From positions 1-5,071 of the forward strand of contig JAGRAB010000173.1 of assembly GCA_020435085.1 (NCBI GenBank): a stretch of 5,071 nucleotides of DNA, in the 5' to 3' direction. This DNA comes from Bdellovibrionales bacterium (GTDB taxonomy: Bacteria; Bdellovibrionota; Bdellovibrionia; Bdellovibrionales; UBA1609). Position numbers and translations under genes: made by a program. This document shows, piece by piece, positions 1-5,071 of the stretch (the first letter of the stretch is position 1; each line of letters starts with the position of its first letter). Below the pieces are notes generated by a model. That model was given only the letters and a program-made list of their open reading frames with translations, searched no databases and was not told the DNA's origin.

Positions 1-1858
1 CTTTACCTTTTAAATGCACAAGTAGGGCTTGGATTGCAGAGGGATTCACACCGCTAATTCTTTGAGCCTGAGCCAAAGAAACGGGACGAATATGACCTAG
101 TTTTTCTACTTCTTCCGCCGACAAACCACGCACTTTACTAAAGTCTAAATCGGCAGGAATTCGAAGTTTCTCAAGACGTTTTGCCTGATTAATTATCTCT
201 AGCTGTCTTTTAATATAGCCTTCATATTTAATATCGATTTCAACGGAGTCATAGATGTTTTCCTCGTCTGGAATTGAGACATTCAGCTGTATCAACTGCA
301 AACAGTCTATCTCTGGACGGCGCAGTAATTCCGCGGCACTTAAAGGCTTTTGTAAAACAGGTGTCCCAATCTCCTTGAGTTGGTTTTGTGTTCTTTCATT
401 TGGTACAAACGTAAATTTTTGTAGGTAAGATTTAAATTCATTTCTTCTGACTAAAATAGACTCCATTTTCTTCCATAAGCTTACTGGAACTAGACCCGAC
501 TCAAGCCCACGACGCGCTAACCGCTCAAGAACATTGTCTTCTCTTAAAACAAGACGATGTTCTGCCCGAGACGTCATCATTCGATAAGGCTCTTTTGTTC
601 CTTTTGTTACAAGGTCATCAATAAGCACACCAATATAGGCTTCATCTCTTCCTAAGATAAACTCCTCTTGATTCAAAACACTCTTTGCTGCATTTGCTCC
701 TGCAACCAATCCTTGTCCTGCCGCTTCTTCATATCCACTGGTTCCATTAATTTGTCCGGCTAAGAAAAGCCCTGAGATAAGACGCGTCTCCAGTGTATGC
801 TTAATTTGTGTTGGCTCAATGAAATCATATTCAACAGCATATCCAGGCTTAAGAAGTCTCACTTTTTCCAACCCTGGAATTGTTCTTAAAAACTCGTATT
901 GAACCTCTTCCGGTAAGCTTGTCGAAATTCCCTGAAGATAAATGGAATTTGTCTCTAAGCCCTCTGGCTCCAAAAATGTTTGGTGACGATCTTTATCCGA
1001 AAATCTTGTAATTTTATCTTCTATACTTGGACAATAGCGAGGACCAATTCCTTCTATTGCCCCTGTGAACATCGGGGATTTATCAAGGTTGGCACGAATG
1101 ATTTCATGGGTTTTTTCATTCGTATAACCAAGAAAACACTGAATTTGAGGGAGTTTTAATTTTTTCTCTGAACGAACACTAAAAGGAACAAACTTTTCGT
1201 CGCCAGATTGAGGCTCAAATTTTGTCCAATCGATCGAGCTTGCTTCAAGGCGAGGTGGTGTTCCTGTTTTTAATCGAGTCACACGAAACCCATAATCAGC
1301 AAGCTGATCTGAAATACCAATTGTTGCCTCATCACCAATTCGACCACCAGCCACTTGTTTTAACCCAAAATGCATAACGGCCTTCATAAATGTTCCCGTG
1401 GTAATCACAACGGCTGAGGCAAAAGCCCGAGAACCATCTTTAAAAACAACACCTTTACATTTGTTAGCGTCTAAAATGAGTTGACTGACTTCTCCACAAA
1501 CAACCGTTAAGTGCTCAATATTTTGAACATAATTAGAAACAAACTGTGAATACTTATCTTTATCGCATTGAGAACGCGACCCTCGAACCGCCGGGCCCTT
1601 TTTGGCATTCAACCTTTTAAACTGAACTGTATTTTCGTCTGCGGCCAACCCCATAAGCCCGCCCAGTGTGTCGATTTCTCGCACCATGTGACCTTTTCCA
1701 AGCCCACCAACCGATGGGTTGCAACTCATATAGGCAATTCTCGACAGATTATTGGTAATCAGCAGGGTTTTAACCCCTAGGCGAGCTGATGCCAACGCCG
1801 CTTCAACACCCGCATGTCCCGCACCAACTACAATCACTTGAAAATCTTGATTTGCCAC
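1..1858 (-). CDS. mnmG: tRNA uridine-34 5-carboxymethylaminomethyl modification enzyme MnmG (GidA), 3' end cut by window
   Basis: MnmG is the FAD-binding subunit of the MnmE-MnmG complex, a cytosolic enzyme that installs the (carboxymethyl)aminomethyl group at C5 of wobble uridine 34 in tRNAs reading split codon boxes. The frame is open from a GTG at 1858 to the window edge: 619 codons plus one base. E. coli MnmG has 629 residues, so about ten are probably missing. Visible landmarks are the N-terminal dinucleotide-binding motif GAGHAG (residues 12-17), MSCNP with Cys46, TGTPPR (198-203), GPRYCPSIE with Cys276, the FAD-side motif [14 protein letters not shown] (367-380), and C-terminal LLRRPE (511-516) and KYEGYI (544-549). 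Cys46 and Cys276 match the two conserved cysteines of the family (Cys47 and Cys277 in E. coli). GTG is the only plausible start: an in-frame TAA lies at 1963-1961 with no ATG, GTG or TTG in between, and AGGA sits five bases upstream. It follows mnmE by 113 bases. No frameshift or missing key residue was seen. Confidence 0.97.
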   Translation of the reverse strand, partial: MANQDFQVIVVGAGHAGVEAALASARLGVKTLLITNNLSRIAYMSCNPSVGGLGKGHMVREIDTLGGLMGLAADENTVQFKRLNAKKGPAVRGSRSQCDKDKYSQFVSNYVQNIEHLTVVCGEVSQLILDANKCKGVVFKDGSRAFASAVVITTGTFMKAVMHFGLKQVAGGRIGDEATIGISDQLADYGFRVTRLKTGTPPRLEASSIDWTKFEPQSGDEKFVPFSVRSEKKLKLPQIQCFLGYTNEKTHEIIRANLDKSPMFTGAIEGIGPRYCPSIEDKITRFSDKDRHQTFLEPEGLETNSIYLQGISTSLPEEVQYEFLRTIPGLEKVRLLKPGYAVEYDFIEPTQIKHTLETRLISGLFLAGQINGTSGYEEAAGQGLVAGANAAKSVLNQEEFILGRDEAYIGVLIDDLVTKGTKEPYRMMTSRAEHRLVLREDNVLERLARRGLESGLVPVSLWKKMESILVRRNEFKSYLQKFTFVPNERTQNQLKEIGTPVLQKPLSAAELLRRPEIDCLQLIQLNVSIPDEENIYDSVEIDIKYEGYIKRQLEIINQAKRLEKLRIPADLDFSKVRGLSAEEVEKLGHIRPVSLAQAQRISGVNPSAIQALLVHLKGK

Positions 1859-1863
1859 AGAAA

Positions 1864-1867
1864 TCCT
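1864..1867 (-). promoter_or_regulatory. Ribosome-binding site of mnmG
   Basis: Read on the minus strand, AGGA lies five bases (TTTCT) before the GTG at 1858. It is the only Shine-Dalgarno-like match near that codon and supports the GTG start. Confidence 0.7.
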
Positions 1868-1888
1868 AAAAACTCTTTTTCTAAAAAC
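1866..1888 (-). repeat. 8-base direct repeat in the mnmG leader
   Basis: GTTTTTAG (minus strand) occurs at 1888-1881 and again at 1873-1866, a period of 15 bases. Between them lies AAAAAGA, so the transcript could form either of two weak A/U-only hairpins (TTTTT with AAAAA on either side). The second copy runs into the AGGA of the mnmG ribosome-binding site. The repeat itself is directly visible; any regulatory role is speculative, because short A/T runs are common in DNA this AT-rich. Confidence 0.4.
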
Positions 1889-1903
1889 GTGGTTTAACCC
1901 ATG
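1888..1903. promoter_or_regulatory. Imperfect palindrome in the mnmG leader, operator-like
   Basis: The 16 bases CGTGGTTTAACCCATG pair in six of eight positions about a centre between 1895 and 1896; the inner 12 bases pair in five of six. The site lies between the candidate -10 box and the ribosome-binding site, where a repressor site or a small leader hairpin could act. With no loop at its centre it looks more like a DNA-binding site than an RNA stem. No known regulator motif was recognised and chance remains possible. Confidence 0.25.
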
Positions 1904-1919
1904 AAAATAACTTGAAAAG

Positions 1920-1949
1920 CTTATAACACTCTTTAATTTCGCTATGCAA
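1920..1949 (-). promoter_or_regulatory. Candidate sigma-70 type promoter for mnmG
   Basis: On the minus strand TATAAG (1925-1920) matches the -10 consensus in five of six bases. It is preceded by TGT, giving an extended -10 element (TGn). A poor -35 candidate, TTGCAT (1949-1944), lies 18 bases upstream. Transcription would start near 1913, leaving a leader of roughly 55 bases before mnmG. The 113-base gap, against 2 and 13 bases elsewhere in the block, makes an internal promoter reasonable, but AT-rich intergenic DNA often yields such matches by chance. Confidence 0.4.
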
Positions 1950-1971
1950 TATTTGGGTTCTTATTTGTAAA

Positions 1972-3384
1972 CTATTTTCCAAGGCAAAATTCTTTAAAAA
2001 CACGATCCATGACCTGGTCATCAAAGTGTTTCCCAAGAACTTCTTGAATTGCAATGAGTGCAACCTGAAGCTCAAAAGCTAAAAATTCTGGGCTCTGCCC
2101 ATCTTTGGTGCTGCTAATTCCTTGGTATACGGCCTCATCGGCTTTTTTAAGAAGCTCAAAGTGGCGTTGATTTGAAATAACAGCATCTTCTCCTGATTTT
2201 TCCATGTCCATGAGCTGCTGAACTGTGAAAGCTAAAACCTCTTCCAATCCTTCTGATGTTTTTGCACTACAAAGAAAGAGAGGAGCTAAAGACATATCAA
2301 AACCGAGTTCTTTTGAAGCTGACTCAATCCAATGGCTCACTTCTTTTTTAGACCACTGTTGAAGATCACTTTTATTACAAATAATTCCCAACTTTTTAGC
2401 TGATGCACATTCCACAATTGCTGCTTTCAAAAAAGCATCTGGTTTTTCAAAAAGTGCATCAATAACTAAAAATGTCATATCCGCCTTTTTTGATGCTTCT
2501 AAAGAACGTTCGATTCCTATTTTTTCGACGTGATCTGTTGCCTCTCGAAGCCCTGCCGTATCCATAAAGCGAATTCTATAGCCTTCTCTCCAAACTTCCC
2601 CCTCAACAATATCTCGAGTTGTCCCCGCGACTTCTGTAACAATGGCTTTATTGATCCCCATAAAAGCATTTAAAAGACTCGACTTCCCAACATTTGGCTC
2701 ACCAATAAGAGCAACAAGAAGTCCTTCGTTTAAAGAACGACCATATTGATATGTAGCCAACATCTTTTGAATATTCTTTTGAATACTCAAAAGATTCGAT
2801 AAAATTGAATTATTGCTCGCAATTTCAATATCTTCTGCTGAATAGTCGATATTTGCCTCACATTGAGCAAGTATCCAAATTAATTGGTCTTCTAAAGACT
2901 CAAGGTAACGAGAGTGATGACCTTCTAGTTGTCGCAACGACAACTGGCTTGATCGTTGACTTCCACTTTCGATGAGGCCAAGCACTGCTTCTGCTTGAAT
3001 TAGGTCTATTCGACCAGACATAAATGCTCGATAAGTAAACTCACCAGGACGAGCCAGACGAACTTGATGTTTACCGAGGGCTTGAATGATTTGGCCGGTA
3101 ATAATTGGACTACCATGGCAACTTACTTCAACCGTTTTTTCTCCTGTAAATGAACGCCCTTCCTCAAAGAAGGTCGCAAGAACCTCATCAATAGATTCTA
3201 TTCCGTCTTTCAAAATTCCGTAAAAAACCTTATGAGACTCTGCTTTTTCAGGAAGAAAGGGGCAGATTTTTCTGGATGCTTCGTAAGCGATAGACCCACT
3301 GACTCGAATAACAGCAATACCTCCGCGGCCACTCGGAGTGGCCACAGCACATATTGTGTCTTCATCATGATCTAAAAGAGCCAT
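1972..3384 (-). CDS. mnmE: tRNA uridine-34 modification GTPase MnmE (TrmE)
   Basis: MnmE is a dimeric GTPase that works with MnmG; GTP hydrolysis and the resulting movement of its G domains drive formation of the C5 modification on wobble uridine 34, using a tetrahydrofolate one-carbon unit and glycine or ammonium. The protein has 470 residues (454 in E. coli) and is complete. The N-terminal folate-binding domain (about 1-120) begins with ATPSGRGGIAVIRVSG, followed by a helical domain into which the G domain is inserted (about 222-390). G motifs: GEPNVGKSS (228-236), TTRD (255-258), DTAG (275-278), NKSD (337-340) and SAK (373-375). Asn231 and Glu287 align with the potassium-binding Asn226 and catalytic Glu282 of E. 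coli. The chain ends in FCLGK, with the family's conserved C-terminal cysteine (Cys467). The ATG lies two bases after the jag stop (TAAGAATG) with no good Shine-Dalgarno sequence, suggesting translation coupled to jag. All catalytic motifs are intact. Confidence 0.98.
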   Translation of the reverse strand: MALLDHDEDTICAVATPSGRGGIAVIRVSGSIAYEASRKICPFLPEKAESHKVFYGILKDGIESIDEVLATFFEEGRSFTGEKTVEVSCHGSPIITGQIIQALGKHQVRLARPGEFTYRAFMSGRIDLIQAEAVLGLIESGSQRSSQLSLRQLEGHHSRYLESLEDQLIWILAQCEANIDYSAEDIEIASNNSILSNLLSIQKNIQKMLATYQYGRSLNEGLLVALIGEPNVGKSSLLNAFMGINKAIVTEVAGTTRDIVEGEVWREGYRIRFMDTAGLREATDHVEKIGIERSLEASKKADMTFLVIDALFEKPDAFLKAAIVECASAKKLGIICNKSDLQQWSKKEVSHWIESASKELGFDMSLAPLFLCSAKTSEGLEEVLAFTVQQLMDMEKSGEDAVISNQRHFELLKKADEAVYQGISSTKDGQSPEFLAFELQVALIAIQEVLGKHFDDQVMDRVFKEFCLGK

Positions 3385-3386
3385 TC

Positions 3387-3926
3387 TTAAGAGTTCGGCT
3401 GATCTTCAACTTGAGAGCCTTTTCCCTTGATAGGATAAATTTTAATCTTCTTAAAGTGTCCCTCTCCAACAGATCGGCTTTTTACTCGGCCATCTTCAGC
3501 AAGGTATTGATGAACAATTTTTCTATCTTTTGGTGGAAGGGCTCGAAAATAAACTGACTTCCCTTTATCAAGAGCAATTCCCTTAAGTTTATCTGCTAAA
3601 TCTAAAAGGGCTTCATTTGCGTCTTCTCTAAATCCATCGCTATCAAGATTCACATGAATATTATCTTCTGGAAATTGGTGTTGAAGAACACGCTTAACAA
3701 AGAGTTGAAATGCATCTAAAAGTTGACCCTCTTTACTTTTAAGAAGCTCTTCATCATCGCCATAAAGCTCCACAAAGTATTCCCCATTTTCTTCATCAAG
3801 ATCAAAAGAGAGCTCAAAATTTCCAGCCTCTAAAACGCCGTTTAATGTTTCTTCAATAACGTCATACGGAGTGACATCAGAACCTTTCTTTTTACCCCCA
3901 AATATTTTTCCAAATATTCCCGTCAT
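3387..3926 (-). CDS. jag: Jag/KhpB family RNA-binding protein (KH and R3H domains)
   Basis: Jag (also KhpB or EloR) proteins are cytosolic RNA-binding regulators, linked in Gram-positive species to cell elongation and division, often with KhpA as partner. This one has 179 residues. A short basic start (FGKIFGGKKKG, 5-15) leads into a KH-II-like region (about 20-95) and an R3H domain (about 115-166). The R3H signature is clear: PPKDRKIVH carries Arg135 and His139 in RxxxH spacing, followed by RSVGEGHFKKIKIYP. In the KH part, GQLLDAFQLFVKRV matches the family's GQTLDALQ stretch, but the loop before it reads SKEG (64-67) rather than GXXG. The separate N-terminal Jag_N domain of Firmicute members is absent or reduced. 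The ATG at 3926 has GAGGAG six bases upstream. It sits 13 bases after yidC and two before mnmE, within one operon. Family assignment is firm from the R3H domain and position; its role in this organism is unknown. Confidence 0.93.
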   Translation of the reverse strand: MTGIFGKIFGGKKKGSDVTPYDVIEETLNGVLEAGNFELSFDLDEENGEYFVELYGDDEELLKSKEGQLLDAFQLFVKRVLQHQFPEDNIHVNLDSDGFREDANEALLDLADKLKGIALDKGKSVYFRALPPKDRKIVHQYLAEDGRVKSRSVGEGHFKKIKIYPIKGKGSQVEDQPNS

Positions 3927-3932
3927 TTTTTT

Positions 3933-3938
3933 CTCCTC
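3933..3938 (-). promoter_or_regulatory. Strong ribosome-binding site of jag
   Basis: GAGGAG on the minus strand lies six A residues before the jag ATG, immediately after the yidC TAG stop at 3942-3940. It is the strongest Shine-Dalgarno match seen at any gene start in the window. mnmE, next downstream, has almost none and probably relies on ribosomes loaded here. Confidence 0.8.
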
Positions 3939-3939
3939 G

Positions 3940-5071
3940 CTACGCAGTTACAACTGCTGGTTTATTTGTATCTCTTGTAAAAATAAGCTGTTGAATAATG
4001 GCAAATAACGCGCTCACAAAAATATAAAGCGTTAGACCACTTGGTAATGACACCATAAACAATGCAAAAACAAGTGGTAAAAACATCATCATTTTTGCTT
4101 GTGCTGGATCCATTGTATTTGGTGTGATTTTTTGTTGTACAAACATCGTTATTGCCATCAAGACCGGCAAAACATAATAAGGATCTTTTAAACTAAGGTC
4201 ATGAATCCATAAGAAAAATGGTGCTTGGTAAAGTTCAATACTTTGTCCTAATACCTGGTAGAGCGCGATAAAAACCGGAAATTGCAAGACCATTGGTAAA
4301 CACCCACCAAGTGGATTCACCTTGTTCGTCTTCATGAGCTGCATCATCTCTTGATTTAACTTTTGAGAGTCATCTTTATGTTTTTCTTTGAGTGCTGCTA
4401 TTTGAGGCTGAATCACCTTCATTTTATTTAAAGACTTATAAGACATGACTGTAAATGGAAGTACTAACATCCTCACTAAAAGAGTCAGCATGATAATGGC
4501 TAAACCCCAGTTTCCAACAAGTTGATGAAACCATTTCATTAGCTTTAGCATTGGCTTAGCAAGCCAGCTAAACATTCCAAAATCAATAAGCCCAGCGAGT
4601 TGGCTATTCACTCCTTCAAGAATATGAAGATATTTAGGGCCCATAAAAGCTTTATATGTAATTGTAAGATTCTCTGTTTTGTTCAACAAAGAATAATTCA
4701 GCATTCCTATTGCCTTATGATCCACAGTTTCTATTCTAAATTCAGGAATAATTGTCGACTCATCGACAAGTGATTGCGAGAAATATTGTGTCCCTAAAGA
4801 GGCCACACTTGCCTTTGGATAGATCTCATTTACTGATTCGTCTTTTTTAAGAATGACACGCTTTTCTTTTCCCTCGTTAACAGTAAAAAATTCTTGTCGT
4901 TCAAAGGTTGGCATGAGTGCCTTTTTTTCAATATCGGCCATTTCATCAACGAGAACTGTTTTTACGCCCAAAAACCTTTCGCTAGAATTTGATATAGAAA
5001 TTTTTGTATTAAAAACATACTTCTCTGAGTGAATTTCAATGGCTTTGACAATCTTTGTTTCGCCAGAGTAC
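3940..5071 (-). CDS. yidC: Membrane protein insertase YidC, diderm type, 5' end cut by window
   Basis: YidC (Oxa1 family) inserts and folds inner-membrane proteins, alone or with SecYEG. The frame stays open to the window edge, giving 376 visible residues; E. coli YidC has 548, so about 170, including the first membrane helix, lie outside. Visible residues 1-165 resemble the rest of the periplasmic P1 domain, with SLGTQYFSQSLV near 92-103. The conserved membrane core follows: helix NWGLAIIMLTLLVRMLVLPF with Arg200, matching the hydrophilic-groove arginine (Arg366 in E. coli); a charged cytoplasmic hairpin (about 212-248); NPLGGCLP (252-259) leading a second helix; APFFLWIHDLSLKDPYY (283-299); then helices near 298-313 and 327-363 around LPSG. 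The tail after the last helix is short (about 12 residues) and not strongly basic, unlike E. coli. A TTG at 4971 lies in this frame, but the P1-like sequence continues 33 codons upstream, so it is not the start. The stop is 13 bases before jag. Confidence 0.96.
   Translation of the reverse strand, partial: YSGETKIVKAIEIHSEKYVFNTKISISNSSERFLGVKTVLVDEMADIEKKALMPTFERQEFFTVNEGKEKRVILKKDESVNEIYPKASVASLGTQYFSQSLVDESTIIPEFRIETVDHKAIGMLNYSLLNKTENLTITYKAFMGPKYLHILEGVNSQLAGLIDFGMFSWLAKPMLKLMKWFHQLVGNWGLAIIMLTLLVRMLVLPFTVMSYKSLNKMKVIQPQIAALKEKHKDDSQKLNQEMMQLMKTNKVNPLGGCLPMVLQFPVFIALYQVLGQSIELYQAPFFLWIHDLSLKDPYYVLPVLMAITMFVQQKITPNTMDPAQAKMMMFLPLVFALFMVSLPSGLTLYIFVSALFAIIQQLIFTRDTNKPAVVTA

Noticed and set aside
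1568..1780. Plus-strand open frame of 70 codons
   Set aside because: It lies fully antisense to the conserved N-terminal region of mnmG, has no recognisable family features, and looks like a shadow frame.
1894..1902. Minimal leader ORF ATG GGT TAA upstream of mnmG
   Set aside because: Two codons with no Shine-Dalgarno sequence; such short frames are expected by chance.
1859..1971. Intrinsic terminator between mnmE and mnmG
   Set aside because: No GC-rich stem followed by a T-run was found on the minus strand; only weak A/T hairpins and a loopless imperfect palindrome are present.
1881..2075. Minus-strand open frame of 64 codons at the end of mnmE
   Set aside because: It overlaps the conserved MnmE C terminus in another frame and extends into the leader; no convincing domain or ribosome-binding site.
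3354..3557. Plus-strand open frame of 67 codons
   Set aside because: It is antisense across the jag-mnmE junction, where both minus-strand genes are firmly identified; no family resemblance was seen.
4969..4971. TTG as a possible yidC start
   Set aside because: The same frame continues upstream to the window edge with P1-like beta-strand sequence (SEKYVFNTKISISNSSERF), so the true start is outside the window.

Overview
All four genes in this window are read from the minus strand. In transcription order (right to left) they are yidC, jag (khpB), mnmE and mnmG. The window edges cut yidC at its 5' end and mnmG within its last few codons. This is a well-known chromosomal block, usually found near the replication origin after rpmH and rnpA and before rsmG and parAB; those flanking genes are expected but not visible here. 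I see no mobile element, CRISPR array, RNA gene or foreign-looking insert.

The DNA is AT-rich by eye (about 40% G+C, not computed). YidC keeps a long periplasmic P1-type region ahead of its membrane core, which points to a double-membraned (Gram-negative) bacterium. The neighbouring jag gene is typical of Firmicutes but also occurs in several diderm lineages. Low G+C, diderm-type YidC and jag between yidC and mnmE would suit a relative of Bdellovibrio or Bacteriovorax. This placement is inference only.

Layout: 5071-3940 is yidC (membrane protein insertase, 5' partial); 3926-3387 is jag (KH and R3H RNA-binding protein); 3384-1972 is mnmE (tRNA-modification GTPase); 1971-1859 is a 113-base leader; 1858-1 is mnmG (FAD-dependent partner of MnmE, nearly complete). 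The first three genes are packed with gaps of 13 and 2 bases and read as one operon. The leader before mnmG holds a candidate extended -10 promoter, an imperfect palindrome, an 8-base direct repeat and a clear ribosome-binding site, so mnmG may have some transcription of its own.

MnmE and MnmG form one enzyme complex that modifies uridine 34 of certain tRNAs. YidC inserts and folds inner-membrane proteins, and Jag/KhpB is an RNA-binding regulator commonly encoded beside it. The most notable deviation is in Jag: the first glycine of the KH GXXG loop appears to be serine, and the usual N-terminal Jag_N domain is reduced to a short basic segment. I found no previously undescribed system; this is mostly a conserved housekeeping region.
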